DNA of 64,000 nt from Leptasterias polaris (GCA_037783415.1 JAZGTN010000028.1:2375001-2439000), one strand, 5' to 3'; shown: positions 30,831-44,476, numbered from the stretch's first letter. Notes: generated by a model not told the origin, from the letters alone. Translations and numbers: made by a program.

Positions 30831-33780
30831 CACTTTTTGATTGACTGTTCATTAGAAATATGCAAAAAGATATTAAAATATACACCATTTTCTTGATTTA
30901 ATATTTCATTACAATTTTTGTTCAAATAAAAGAATAGCGAACAAACGGTGAAATGTTTTCTTCATTTTCATCTTTTTTCTGATGGACCACGCGCAGAATG
31001 GTATTTTGGGCCTATTTCCGTTTCTATAATACAGACAATAGACGACTAGTTTCGTCCAAGACATGAACGCCAAAATCCCGCTTATACCTTGTTAGTGTAA
31101 CCCGGAAAAATGGATCACTTGAATAAAACTAAATAAAACTAAGCTGGGGAAACTCACTCGAGAAAAACTCAATTAATCTAGGGATCGAATAGGGTTAAGA
31201 CACGAGGAAATGCAAAAAGTAGGACAGCGACTCAAAATGTAGGTTTCCAACAAGCAAAAATAAAAAATAACTTTATTGATTACAAAACAATGACCAAAAT
31301 CAAAACCAGTAATCGAAATATAGCAATAAATTAAGTGAACTCTAAACCAAGACCAATAGAAACTAACTATTGAACTAAACCCAGAATACTTGAAAAAGAA
31401 TTTATAGAAACCACTAAAAACAACAAAACACAGTGCCAAAGAAGGTTACAAATTAAAATCAAAATGGCTTTAAAACCGAGTCCATAGCAGTATTGACTTG
31501 ACGCAGGCAAAACTTAAAACATGAAGTTGTAGTACATAAAATTGAAGAAATAAGTGATGGTGGGAGAACACCTAAATGTGAACACCCTTGCACTGCCCAG
31601 CTGCTATCTGAAGTCAATTACAGGGGTGACTAACCACACTACCAAGGATTATGCAAGAGGGTTCATTGTTTATTACAGAGGATTGGAAATTAACTAACCA
31701 GGGGGTGCTAGAAGAGATTAAATTGGAAATATAAACAGTGGAAGGGAACATACATGTAGACACTTATAAGTCTCCTACTGGACAAAGGTTTTTCTACACA
31801 TATTACATTAGCTTTCAAGTTTTGTGTCGTTTGTGTATGCTATTATGTACTATACAAGATCCCTCCACAAAGGAAGTCTGCGTGTGTGTGTGTGTTCGCA
31901 CGGATTGGCACTTGTGGGGTCCTGACAACAATGGAACAATGGACCCCACAAGGTCATTTCAATAGGAACAATTGGACCCCACAAGGGAATTCTTCAGAAA
32001 AGGGAATAATAGAACAACAATAGCAGTACCCCACAAACCGGATCTGTAAGGGTGTGTGTGTGTGTGTGTGTGTGTGCATGGTGTGTGCAAATGCAAATGT
32101 GTTATATTTTGTTACAATCGTGCAACTCACAAAATGTAGTAAAATCCATTAAAATAAATAGGAGCAGTTTGTTCAGTGTTATTATTTTTTATTCTAAAAA
32201 CAAGATATAAATTAAAATAAAAGAAAAACGAAAGAAGAAACAAAAACATCAAAAACTCTCTCAATTTTACTGAATAAATTGTCGCAATGTGGTTACAATT
32301 AAAAAGGATTGTGAATATGATGTTTGTATTTGGTAGAATCTCGGTTTTACATAAGGGAAACCCAGGCCCAAACCCCATTTCAGTAGCAATCGACGCCCCT
32401 GGAATTTAGTCTAGTATTTGAATAATTACCGAAACTTTAAACAAAAGGAGACATTGTTTTACAAATGAGAAGTTGAAATATTGTTATGGCCAGTTATCAC
32501 TCAGCAAATTAAGGAAAAATGCCAACCTCTGGCAAAGTGATTATTTCATTAAAATCACTACCATTTCTTTTCACAAACAATTAACACCACATCCTGCGGA
32601 GTCAGACTGACTGTATGAAACTGTAATTAAATTTCAGGCTATGAGACCTTCATCAACTGACACATTTTTTTTTCTTTCACATTTTTGAAAGGAACAAACG
32701 GTCAATAACCTTTAAAATACATTTTCCGGTCACCAACCCATAACTTCATTCATCAATGTAGGGTAGAGCATGGATTAGAGAACTTAATCAAATACTGATT
32801 TTCAACAAGGTATTCATAATCAACTTGTGTTGTAACAGCAACAACCAGAGTACTTGTAACCTTGATGAACTTTGAGTATTCTTCTGTGTAAATTGGCTGG
32901 TCAGAAGAGGAGGTCAGTGTAGATGTAAAGGATTGACCACTTTACCTTTCCCAGCCTGGGGTTTATTGTCTCCATCTGTGGTATTTAATTGGTGGCCTTT
33001 TGGAACTATTGTTGTCATTTTCTGGTGGTTTTGGTTCAATGGACTGATGATGATGCAGCTGTCAACACTGGGTCAAGTCGATTGATTACAAGGATAATTC
33101 AAAAGTTTTTCACTCAACTGGACAAGTTTTCGATCAGTTTGACAGAATTGTAGGGATTCTTGCAAATAAACCAGAAATGATTGAAAGAGAAAATATAGAT
33201 GCAATTTAGACAGGTACTTATTTTCCAACATTATGTGAATGATTTTTTAACAACACAAGAGTAGTATAAAAGGATTCTGTTTTCTTTGTATGGTTTTCAT
33301 TTTGAACCGTTACTCCTCCCCCCACTTAACCCCCCCCCCCAAAAACCCCCCCCCCCCTATTTGATGTTTAGGGTTCAATAAAAATGATAGGCAATGTGCC
33401 AGCAAAAATCCCATAATTTTATGTAACCAAAGTAATTTTATGTAACCCAACAAGGTTTAAATACCTCCTTTTCCAATGGTTAATAAAACCTAAATTTGTG
33501 GCTTTTTAAAAACACATCAAATAAAATGACTCAAACGATTGAGATCACCTTCTTGAAATATTTTAATAAAACATTAAATGCACACAAAAACATTGATGTA
33601 AAATGCACTTCTCACATCATGGTCTTCACCTCAACTGAACCCCATCACAACAAGGTGGTGGTCATTGAGGGTCATCAGTATTGACCGATGGAGCTAAATC
33701 AAGCACCCCCAAAAAAGAAGTTTTTTAAAAACCTAATTCTAGTAATTTTGTGTTGAGTCTGGTTCCTTGAATACTTTATT

Positions 33781-35060
33781 TTATTTTTTTTATTTTATTT
33801 CAGCCACATCCAACAGCGCGAGCGCCAATAACAGGATGGATAAAAACATTAAATTACATAAAATAGCACAATAAAATTATTTAAACAAACAAAACAAGAC
33901 AGAGATTAAAATGGTGAACAGTTCTTACATCAAAAAATAAATAAAAAGTTATAACATAAGTTACACTCTGGACCCGACCTCCCCCTTCAGATAAAAAAAT
34001 CACAAGATTTCATTGATTTTATGTTTGAAGGCAGGAAGGGTGAGGTGGAAAATGTCAATACTGGGATTTGAATGGGTAATTCTGTTGTAATTAGAGGACA
34101 GACGATGAATAAAACCGTTTTTAGTGGCATTGACTTTATTGTTTGGAACGTAAAACAGGTCAGGATGCCGAAGGTTGGGGCGGGGAATCTTCAGGGGAAA
34201 AAGGGAAAACAGATTACTGGTAAAGTAAGAGTTCACACATTTGAAAAGAAAAGTCAGATCCAGACTCTGTCTACGTTTCTTTAGTGAATCAAGAGGAGAC
34301 AAATTAACAATATGTGTGTTGTCTACATTGTTGCCAAGGAAGCGAAGGAATTTGTTTTGGATGCGTTCAATGCGAATTTCATGGGAGGCTGATATTGAGT
34401 TGAAAGAAACAGATGAGAATTCAAGACTAGGTCTGACAAGGGAGCAGTACAGCAATTGTTTAGTCTTGAGATCTAAGCTTCTACAATGGCGCCAAAAAAT
34501 TCCAAGCATGCGGTTTGCCTTGGCAACAATGGAGTCAATGTGAGGAGAAAATGTTAACTTAGAGTCAATAATAATACCTAGATCTTTATGGGTTTTTACT
34601 CTTTCCAATTGCGACTGGGCTATTCTATACTTGAACACAATGGGTTTGGTTTTCAAAGTAATAGTAAGTGATTTGCATTTGGTGGGATTCAATGACAATT
34701 TCCATGTGGATGACCACGCAGACAGCCTCCCCAAATCTTCCTGCAGCAGTTGGGCATCACAATGCGCCCTGACCGTGCGAAACAGCTTCAAATCATCAGC
34801 AAATAAAAGACTCTGAGAGTGATTAAAATTAAGGGGAATGTCATTCACAAACATATTAAAAAACAAAGGACCCAGTACAGAGCCCTGTGGGACACCTGAT
34901 GTCACGGGTTGCCAGTTTTAGGAACAGCCATTAAAAACAACCCATTGGAGTCTACCTGTCAGATAACTATTAATCCAGGTGAACAGATGTCCAGAAATGC
35001 CAAATTTGCTGATCTTATGCATTAGCAGATCATGCTGGACTGTATCAAATGCTATTGCAG
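33781..35060 (-). mobile_element. 5'-truncated LINE of a second CR1/Jockey-like family
   Basis: Minus strand. Recognisable RT sequence starts near 35060 (AFDTVQHDLL) and runs to the stop before 34000. A short 3' UTR then ends in GGATGTGGCTGAAATAAAAT and an A/T-rich tail near 33781. It differs in sequence and tail from the LINE at 1-3507. Confidence 0.8.
34000..35060 (-). pseudogene. Reverse transcriptase fragment with one in-frame stop
   Basis: The frame begins at about 35060 with a block matching RT motif A (AFDTVQHDLLMHKI), meets TAA at 34920-34918, and is then open to 34000 (301 residues). It keeps SGVPQGSVLGPLFFN, the catalytic FADD, and the C-terminal IERIQNKFLRFLG and PLDSLKKRRQSLDL blocks. 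The endonuclease and first RT motifs are missing because the copy is 5'-truncated, so it cannot be functional. Confidence 0.83.
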
Positions 35061-35691
35061 AACAATAGATGGATGTGCTTCACAAACTTCCTGAGTATTA
35101 GTGAATCAGTTTTGGCAACCTTGATATTTATGAAACACGGAAAAAAAAGTTAACTATAGGGTTGATTGTTTATTTGATTGATTAATATAGGTTATCTATA
35201 AGGACTGATCAAGTTTTTGGCAAAATCTGAGAAAAGGTTTGAAAAGAACAAGACTACTGAAAATTGATTGGCTCTTTAATCATGGTCAGGTTTTGGGGTT
35301 GTGGTGTCTACTGCTTTTTTGTGATTTGACCATGGAAGTTGTCCATGGCCACCAGAAACCACCACACTGTTCAAGTTGAGATGACCCTTTGCAAAAGTGG
35401 GTCACTCATTTGGCATCTGTCCACTATTCAGTCATTGATACTCAAGAGTGCTGATAAAGTCACAGTTTAAATGTGTATACAGGTGTTTTGACTTGTCTTC
35501 GAGTAACTTTTTATCACACAGAAACTTCTTAATTATTGGTGGTTGTATAATGCCATTTATACAACAGTCAAAAATTTCATTATTGGCTGCTCAGAGAAAA
35601 ACATGCCAAGTGTGATCCCTGGCTATATGGCAGTTACAGGTTCAATGGCTTCTGACTAGTGGCACCCCCAAACAAACATTGACAACATTAC

Positions 35692-35764
35692 GGCTACATA
35701 GCTCAGTTGGCAAAGCGGCCGCAGATTAACCTGGAGCTTGTGGGTTCAAGTCCTGCTCTAGTCA
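35692..35764 (+). other. tRNA-like sequence (pseudo-tRNA or SINE head)
   Basis: A box TAGCTCAGTTGG (35699-35710) and B box GGTTCAAGTCC (35743-35753) are at canonical tRNA spacing, the T-arm pairs, and the acceptor arm pairs at 6 of 7 positions (GGCTACA / TCTAGTC). The anticodon stem does not pair and position 33 is not T, so it is not a working tRNA. Confidence 0.6.
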
Positions 35765-36030
35765 ATTTTTCTTTGTTTCAACCCAGTATTGAGTAAAGGT
35801 TAAGGCTGAACTAATAAAAAACAATCAAACTATAGAAAACACTTAACAAAACTATCAAATTTTGCTAGGTTTGCAGAACATATTTTGCAAAAAATTGAAC
35901 TGCATCCTAGCTTTTCCTTTCCCTGAGCACTGTCTTTGTCATCAGTTTGTTTTTGTTTACCTTTGCTAAGCCCAACTCCCAGTTAATCCCCTACAAGGCA
36001 GTACATAAGCAGCATCCAGCAACAGAGTCC

Positions 36031-36106
36031 AGCATTCTCCTGAAGACGATCAGAGCGTACTGATCGAAACGTTGAGTCGTTAACCACCGGTTCTTTTCAG
36101 AACCAA
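36031..36106 (+). other. Hammerhead-ribozyme-like core and hairpin, possible Penelope-element relic
   Basis: CTGAAGA (36040-36046) fits the CUGANGA core. A perfect 7-bp stem CGATCAG/CTGATCG follows, then AAACG, then a second small stem ACG/CGT. A separate hairpin GGTTCTTTTCAGAACC follows. Stem I does not form, and the strict GAAA core requires giving up one stem II pair. Confidence 0.35.
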
Positions 36107-36207
36107 CAGTACTCAAAAGAGATTTTAACATGGTGTTACCGCAAACCTCTCTTAGTTATACTCCCACCATGCAAAGCTTCAAATCCTACTTACCTTTCTC
36201 ATGTTAA

Positions 36208-36568
36208 AGGTATTATACAGGATTGGCAGAGCTGACAAAATAATCACAGACAGTGTTCATGTTTTGTGTAATCAACCACATACATGAAATAACAAACCTG
36301 TGAAAATTTGAGCTCAATTGGTCATCGAGATCACGAGAAAATAGTGAAAAAAGACCTTATGTCAATGTGTTTTCTGTTTTTCAAACATGGAGTTTATTAT
36401 CGCGCGCGATAAAAACTATTGTTTTACTCATTTCTCAGAAACGATAGCATTTCAGGCAGAAATATTTTAAGGAACCCTTTCTACCATTACTTACTTTAAA
36501 TCATGTAAGTTATGTGTGAATCTGTGAACATTTGTGTTTTTCGATCTTACCAATCGTGTACAGGGCCT
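36208..36568 (+). mobile_element. TTAA-flanked MITE, AGGGTGTGTACAAC family (copy 3, diverged)
   Basis: TTAA at 36204-36207 and 36569-36572. The ends are eroded (AGGTATTATACAGGATTGG; CCAATCGTGTACAGGGCCT) but the interior matches the other copies (AACAAACCTGTGAAAATTTG, TATTGTTTTACTCATTTCTC). Confidence 0.75.
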
Positions 36569-36619
36569 TTAAATAATATAATTCTTTTTGAATATACGAT
36601 CTTTGGTGACTGCTCTATA

Positions 36620-36725
36620 TTCCGACACCCCTATGTTCCGAAAACCCCCTCAAGATTTACATGCTACGCTAGGGTTAGGGTTAGGAGAACACATAAGGAA
36701 CGTAGGGGTGTCGGAACATCGGTGT
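36620..36725. repeat. Foldback with telomere-like GGGTTA core, copy 2
   Basis: TTCCGACACCCCTATGTTCC at the left and TAGGGGTGTCGGAACATCGG at the right enclose AGGGTTAGGGTTAGG. Confidence 0.65.
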
Positions 36726-38980
36726 GTAGCCCTTTCTGCAATGATGTATCTTTGTCTTATTAGTTAATACTGTTGTCTACCCAATATACCCTTCTCAAAT
36801 GACGTCACTATTATATCCCTTGCCATATCTGTGTTCTTACACAGTGCAAGTCATGCACACACGATACTTGACCTGTGCAAGCATGTGCCATGAAGTGCAA
36901 CGCTGGATGGCACTATGTGAATGTATCCTACATGTGTGTATAGCTCCAGCATGGCAGACATCCTGCGTTGCTATGGATACGTGATATCAGTGAGAAGGGT
37001 GCCGGGTCTATAGTCTGCGAGGACAACTAGAAACGTAGTATTTAGCGTAGTATAAATGTAAGCTATCATTGTGCAATAAGTGTCCCCGAAACAATCTTAT
37101 GCTAGCTTGAAACAGACATGTGCGATGAAAATTGTCTTGCAAGAAGAAAACAAATAAATGAAATATAATAACAAGGGACCAAGAAACAAATCTTATTGTA
37201 CATTGAAAAATATTTCTTTTGTTCGTAACAATGTTAAGTTTGGCTTAAAGAACATTCAGATATTTCAAGTCAAAATTGTTGATACCCTTTCTTTCCCAAT
37301 TTTTGGTTTTATAAAATAAATCAATAACAAAGTGGACAATTTGAAAAACAAGACTTACAGAGTAAAGCCAAAATTGCCCTTTCCTATATTAAGCATTAAC
37401 TTTTAGGAAATAATAATTTTAGCTTCAATTTGGCAAACAAAATTCATTGTATTGATTAAAGTGTGTTAGAAAAGTATTGAAAATTGGCAATCATGAGTTC
37501 TTTAAATACTTGAGCCTTGCTAAACTTCTCACCCTAGAAAAGGGTTGGAGTTTCCCTCCCGGTATTCCACACCTGGCAGGTGAACGGTTCTATTATGTGA
37601 GTCACCACAAAAAGACCCAATGTTATTTGAGTAAACAGAACGAGCCAGCAGCATTTTGACAGTTTCAGCCTACCCGCTTTAGTGATTTGTCACAATTCTT
37701 CAGCTGTTTTCAGAGCGTTACACAAAATCTTTTGAGATTTAGTAAGACCTTACACCCATGTGCACACAGACACATTCCACGTGTTGTGTGAGAATTTCTT
37801 CTTGGGAAGGCAAGGGACCCTAGTCCTTTGAAGATATTAGACTTGCTTCGATTCATTCACACAATTAGATGAATAGCAATCAGTACAGCGCACTTTTCCC
37901 CGATGTTTCCTTTTGGGAAAACACAAACACAGTTCAATTCTTAACACAGGTTTCCGTCCATGTTTCACTCACACAATATTTTTTTTATTCATATTTATTT
38001 TACACATCACTTATGCATTTTACTTTTTAAACTGTTTTTATGACATATTCTAGAAATGACAATGTTATTTTTTATCATCAGTGATAATCTTAAAGGATGA
38101 ATTTCAAATATGAAAAAGTAAAATTTGATACAAATTGCTCGAAGGTTTGTTTCCAAATTGCTGAGTTACTTGGTCAGTCACTGGACACAAAACAAAATAA
38201 TCCACTGACAGGTCTCTCACACTTTTCCATTTCTATTATATTATAATTTTAAACTTTAAACCAACAGTAAGACTGTAATTTAAGTTTTAGTGTGTACATA
38301 ACCACATCATGCAGTATACACCCTTTATATAAATAATGCTACCATTAACTAGAGGGTTAAGTGACCTACCAAAATACTCAAAAACACCTCATTAGAGGGC
38401 CAGTAGTCCCAAATAAGTACCCCAGATATTTATTCTAAGGTAATAAACATTTCATATCTTGTAGACAGGCATAAATAGTTGAGTGGTTTGCTTGCGGTTT
38501 CTGTCTTGGCAATTAAAATCAGCATTTTTTTTAGTCTGGCAAGGGCAACCTGATCAGTGTATGGTTTGTGTCAGGTTTTACTTTTATTATTTGGAGAGAA
38601 AATATTCACAGGGCACTTTTCTCAAGAATCAATGTACATAAGGGTATTCAAATAATATTATTGACAGTATCAACTAGTAAACATTGCAAATTGATGACAA
38701 TTTATAATGTCCAGATTACTTGTGAAAGAAAATATAAAGTCTGTACCAGTTAACTGTACCATAAAAATAAAATAAATCTTTCTGGCAAATAATGAAGCGC
38801 ATGCGTGTGTATTATAAGAAGCTTTACATGTGCATTGCATGGATCTTAAATAAATAAACACAACTTCCAGAGCCTCTAGAAGTGAAAGTGAAACACAAAC
38901 CCCAATAGAGGAAGACTGTTTAATATTTGATTGTTTTCTGTACACCTGTTTGTTTACAGTCATTCATGTGTTCCATTATA

Positions 38981-39044
38981 TTCATTGAACCACGTGAACA
39001 TTTTATCATTAATTCATTGAACCACGTGAACATTTTATCATTAA
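38981..39044 (+). repeat. Perfect 32-bp tandem duplication
   Basis: Two identical head-to-tail units, each starting TTCATTGAACCACGTGAACA and ending TTATCATTAA. Each contains a CACGTG E-box. Confidence 0.93.
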
Positions 39045-39109
39045 TTTGTGACGCTACATGCCAAAACCACTCAAAAGCCAGACACAACTGTGCTTAGCTC
39101 ATCAATCAA

Positions 39110-39223
39110 GGTCCAAGTTCATGGCTCTGCTTACCGCGAAATTCTGCGCTTACAGTATTCTGCGCAGCATATGGGCTGTATAAGCCCAGAATTCAGCAGT
39201 AAGCAGAGCCATGAACTTGGACC
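39110..39223. mobile_element. MITE, CCCAATTTCATGGCTCT family (copy 6, near-perfect hairpin)
   Basis: 114 bp. Left arm GGTCCAAGTTCATGGCTCTG then CTTACCGC; right arm GCAGTAAGCAGAGCCATG then AACTTGGACC. The arms are nearly identical over 28 bp. Confidence 0.78.
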
Positions 39224-42189
39224 ACGAGAAGAGAAGAGAAATTCTCAAATATCAATATTGGCCAATAATAATGCAAGTATTTCTAACATTATTGAATGTT
39301 TGACTCCACATCACATTGATATCAAGTGACTTCTCATACCGTCTCCACACTTGGCTGATTACCAACGTGGGTCATCACATTTTTCACTTAATAAAGAAAG
39401 TATAGAGAATTCTGATAAGTTAGGCCTACAAGATTTCATATGTACATCCGATTTCTAAATCTTTAAAGAATGAGTAAATATAAGTTCATAAATACAATTA
39501 TTGATAACGATAGTTTGTTTTGATAAAAGATACACTACTCTTGACTTACTGGCACCAAAATAGCAGTTTGAATGGGGTGAGACGCAGTAAATGCAGTCTG
39601 GCCGCCCAAGAAAAGCACCAAGTTGTTAAGTTTCCACAGATTCTATTATACTATTTGTACAGAGAGCTACTGACTGTACACTTTTGTTATAAGATTAAGG
39701 AGATTATGCATATGATGAACATTGAATTGAAATAGACTGTGCAAGTCTAGCATGTGTTCAAACTTTCACAACTAAGGTGGTCCCAACAATATTGATTTTT
39801 ATGAGTGTGCAATTCTGTTTCTTTAAATACTTGAGTTTAAGATAGTTTATGGCTATACACAATTCGGCATAGTTGGCGTATGGGGTTTCTGAAGAATAAG
39901 CATCCTCGACCCAAGCTTGAGTTTTGTTTCAAAGTTAATTTTTACAAAATCATTTGTACTATCTACAAATTTAAATTGTATTTGTAAGAAGTTGCTATGG
40001 GGATTTAAATTTTCAAGAATTTTGTATGAAGAGAATTTAACAAGAAGATTTGAGTTGTTTTGTCTTATGATCTGTGACAGTTCTGCTGAATCATCATTTA
40101 AGACGTTAATGGCATTGACATAATTTAATCAAATCCTTAATATACCTGAAAGCAATACCTTCACACACAGTTTAAGAAACAAAGTAAGTTAAGACAGTCC
40201 TCATGCATGGGAAAAGCAAACAGACTTTCAGCAAAAGTTAAATATAATTTTAACTGAGAACTGCAACTAGTTACCCTGACTTTATGACCATTTAAAGGTC
40301 GGTTTCTACTTCTGTTCATAAACTGAGCTTGCATTGGGTCGTTTGATTGTTGTATACAAGAGAGTCCTTTGTCTGAGTTACAATTGCCTTTGCACAAAAT
40401 ATAAAAACAAAAACAAGATCTTGACAAACAATATCAACTCTTTTTATGGGTTGTTTTAACAAAACCTCTAGTGTTTGCTCTGGTCATTATTAAGGATTAA
40501 ACAAATGCAACCCACTGTTTTAATCTTTTAGCTGGAACCCTGCTGGTCACTAAAATGACACTCATGGCTTGCCACTTAAACCAAAAAATTGATCTTATTA
40601 CCAATTTCAAATTGACCTTCATTACAACAACAGAAACTGGCCTCTTTGGAACCGCTCCAAGTTCATTGTGGCCCCAAATAGTTAAGTACCATCACACAAT
40701 AAAATAGTCTGGCATCACCAATAACAACACTTCAATCCTAAATGGGTCACAAACAAGTCAACATGTCTACCACTCTTTAAACTATTGGTTTAAAGAAGTT
40801 TGTTATTTTAAGACACAACTTTATGTTTCAATTTATAGTTGAAACCCTCATAATTTTGCAAAGTTCCAAGACTTGATTTGTTCCATTTTATAATCAAATA
40901 CAGAAATGAACCCCAGTGTCATTTCTAGGCTTCAGTGGTATTAATAAAGTAACAATGTGTGGCGACAACATCTCTTCATTCAAATAAAAAGTAAACATAT
41001 CATCATCCAGATAGAATGATTGAATGTACACCACGCCCAATTATCGAGTGTTGCATGTCTCCATTAGAGCAATAAAACCCAATCTAGATGTATCTAAATA
41101 ATATACAAATTGTATATTTAAGTTCTCCATGTCTGACCATAAGTCTGACCAGGTGAATACAGACATAGTTGAGATGCCTATCTCACCTGGTGGCAAGGCC
41201 AACTTGGTCTAAGCCACAGCATTCAGATAAGAACTCACAAGGTTATTGCAGCTGGATTTACACTAGCGAACCCTCAAGTCAAAATCTTTGGTCAACCCCA
41301 CTCAACAAAAAAACCCACAGAATGCCACATGTGAAGGCCTGGGAAATATGTTTTTTCCCTTCGAGGCTGATGATGATAATATTTGTTGTGGTGCTTCAAG
41401 AACATTAAATTGAAATAAAAATGTAACTGCAATAGCTGCCCTATCTTTATTCACCGATGAGTCACTGTCATTTCGATCAATAGAATACACTAAGCAAACA
41501 AAACAATCATCCAAATTGAATTTTTAAAAATACCAATAACCATGGCAAACACTTTCCTGCCCCAAAACCTGCTCCATTCTCATGACATTTTGTTGCAATT
41601 TTCAGCCAAACACAATTCTTTCATTTACAGTAAATTGGGTCAGGCAATAAATGTATACAGCAGTCTGAGTCATTTTTAATAAAACAGTTGTACCGGTATC
41701 TGGGTGACATGTACAGGGGACAACAGACATCAGAAATTAGAACAGAAGTCAAGATCAACAGCTGCCAGTCAAACAGCTCTCAGTCATCAATTGTTTTCAC
41801 GCATGCATGCTGTGTGAAAATATTTGCATTCTACAACATACTTTTCAAGGCAAGCTTCAAACATGTGTGTAAATATTTGTTCATGTTCCAAATTCCTGTT
41901 TTTTGTCTCAGCATAGAGCAATGGTCTCAGTTTCCCAGGCAGCATAACATTTTTGAAACTGTGTTTAGAAATAGTTATTTGTTTTTGTTAAGTTGCAGAT
42001 CATTACACAGAATGGTTTTTTTCTGGGGATTATCTTTGTTTGACTGATTTATCCTTGCTCTATGATTTAAAGCATGGTGATTACAAATTCCCTGACAGGT
42101 TGGTTAACGAGCTTGAGTTTCATTGTGGATGGAATTATGATATTAATTGAGAAAAAACTTGAGAATGACAGTTGGATTTCCCCCTTATA

Positions 42190-42392
42190 TTAACCGAGCA
42201 AGGAGCTTTCTGTCTAATTCTGGAAAGAATGCTTGGCCATGCCTTTTCAAAGTCGAAATTCCAGGCCTGAAAAGTACTTGAATTTTGCATTAACAGAGTG
42301 AGGTAGGCATTTCCAATTTTAAAGAGGGCACTTCCATTGGACAATCTTAACGTCTATGGGAAACAAATTGAAGGGGCACCAAGGGCAAGTTA
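42190..42392. repeat. Rearranged pieces of the CAGGCCTGGAATT MITE family
   Basis: GAAATTCCAGGCCTG at about 42255-42269 is a right terminus. Downstream, GAGGGCACTTCCATTGGACA and GGGGCACCAAGGGCAA match the family interior in inverse orientation. No target duplication seen. Confidence 0.5.
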
Positions 42393-44476
42393 ATACCCTT
42401 CATGCCTAAAACTTTGTTTGATTTCTTTCATTTGAAAGGAAGAAAAACAAGAAAGACTTACTTTGGGGTTAAAATAGCTTGTTCTGGATGACACATGAGT
42501 CACAACAGTAAATGTGTCAAGTTTCGAAAAATTCTGATTGAATTATCGGCTTGCCAATGACTCAAATGGATAAAACTCTGACAACAAATTGAAAAAGATA
42601 TGAGTTTTCTCATCTAGTTATTATAGCTATTCAATGATTAAACCTATTCAGAATTCAATAGTGTCATTACTATAAAATCAAAAAACTTGTAAATAACAGA
42701 AACTTAAAAGAAGGTTTGAATCTGACTACAAGAGTTTATATTGCCACGGTGAGCTCAGTTTCCATGGGATCATTGTTTATTACTAAAGCACATTATATTA
42801 TTACCACAATACAGTTTGCGCCAATTCGTTTGTTTCAGAACGAAATAAAAAATATAAATAAACAATAAGTTATTTGTTTATTTGTTCTTTGAACACATAA
42901 TCAAAACAACGTAATTTGTTAAAAGTAATTTGTTGGCAAATTTACTCAATAATTGTGTGAAACTTTGCATTAGACACTTCACAAGGTGTTGACGCTCAGG
43001 GGGTGCAGAATCCTGCAAGCAAACATCCCTTCTAGGACCTTAAAAACAACTTACTTGAGGCCAACAAATCAATAACATGTCACTAAGAAGATCTAAGCGT
43101 GAACTGAAAGGCTCCCTAGGCTAATCAATAACAGCTTTTCTTATATACCCCTTTTGTAAACACTATCATATTGGCAAGCTTTTTTCTATCCAAAATACAC
43201 CCTTCTTTCACTGCGTTTGACCCCACAGTACTGCAATGAGTCACAAGCAATGTATGTTGATTTTATGCTACAATGCTGTCATGCTCAAGGTGCTAAAACT
43301 AGAGAGCAAATGATGTACAAATAGCTTTAAAATCAACACGTTTGAATCAGTGACTACTGAATAATATATTAGTTTATACCTTGGCATAAAAAGCATGAGA
43401 GTGACAGTTTCTTACGGACTTCATGATATTTCACAGGGCTGAAAAGCTAACAAAGCAGATAATTTTAGGTCTTTCTTCAACCTATGGAAATGTTTTACCA
43501 TTTATAAACTTCATATTTGCTTTTCACCGCTCGAAAACACAAATTTTGTAAAGCAGTTCTTTCAATTGTTAACAAACAGTGAACTATAACCTCCTTAATA
43601 ATTTGTTCTTTAAGGTACTTACAAACACACACATGAACATTTGCCCCTTGGCTATACTGCAAGCATAAACTTTGTTTATGTACATAATTTAAATATACAT
43701 AACCCCTCCACCTTATTTCTACAAAAACAAAACAAAAATGACATAAGTCATTCAAACACAATGTCACAGTAAAGCTTTGAAGGTATTTCAATGTACAATA
43801 ATATTAACAAGACAAAAGTTTAGTGATACTTGAGCTGAAAACCCAACTACTTAATGCATAAATGTTTTGAATTAAGAAATTACTTGACAATTTAACGGTA
43901 TACATGTATAATGTACTTCTACTATACTTAAGTGACATTGGCAGTTTTTCCAATCCCATGCCAGAGTCCCTTTTTTCACAGTTACATGTAATTAGTGTTG
44001 ATCTTTACTTGTTTTGTCAATTTTATTTCTGTAGTAGCACGCCTCATGTCAGTAGATTACATTAATTAAATGAGCAAGTTTTAAATCATGCTCAGCAGGT
44101 TGTTTCACTTGAAATAAAAAAGTCAGGTTTTATCAAGAATTTGTAAAAAAAACAACATTATAAATACTTTTTAAGTAGTGACAGTTTAAAGTATGTTTGG
44201 TGGATTCGTAGATGATTCCAGCCTGAGATTAACAAATTGTTCAAATGCACAGAATACTACCAATAGAGTAAAAGATTTCAACATTAGAAATGGAAGAGAT
44301 GGAAGTTAAGCTTAATACTCCCCAATCCTCCTTCATGCACACTTGTCCTTGCAGCAGAAAAAACAAAATAAGAACTGGAATGAAAGAGGACCACAAGTGT
44401 GTTGTGGATCAACAAAGAGGCAGCATCAGTGGACAGTTAGGTCCTTAGAGCTTTGAGAATCTGTGAGTAGATTTGT

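Larger units (their letters stand above)
25177..33780. other. Gene-poor stretch with scattered repeats
   Basis: No protein-coding exon recognised. Holds a 25-base C run (about 26393-26417), a short LINE 3' end (26521-26576), a SINE (26602-26767), a 42-bp palindrome (29966-30007), a GGGGGACAT foldback (about 30758-30830) and (GT)n tracts near 31880 and 32049-32075. Confidence 0.5.
36726..44476. other. Gene-poor AT-rich stretch
   Basis: No coding exon recognised. Contains a 32-bp tandem duplication (38981-39044), a MITE (39110-39223) and two pieces of the CAGGCCTGGAATT family (about 42190-42269 and, reversed, about 42314-42392). Confidence 0.5.

Noticed and set aside
35692..35764. Functional tRNA gene
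   Set aside because: Anticodon stem does not pair and T33 is absent, despite good A and B boxes.
36040..36090. Active hammerhead ribozyme
   Set aside because: Stem I cannot form and the core is compromised; kept only as a possible relic.
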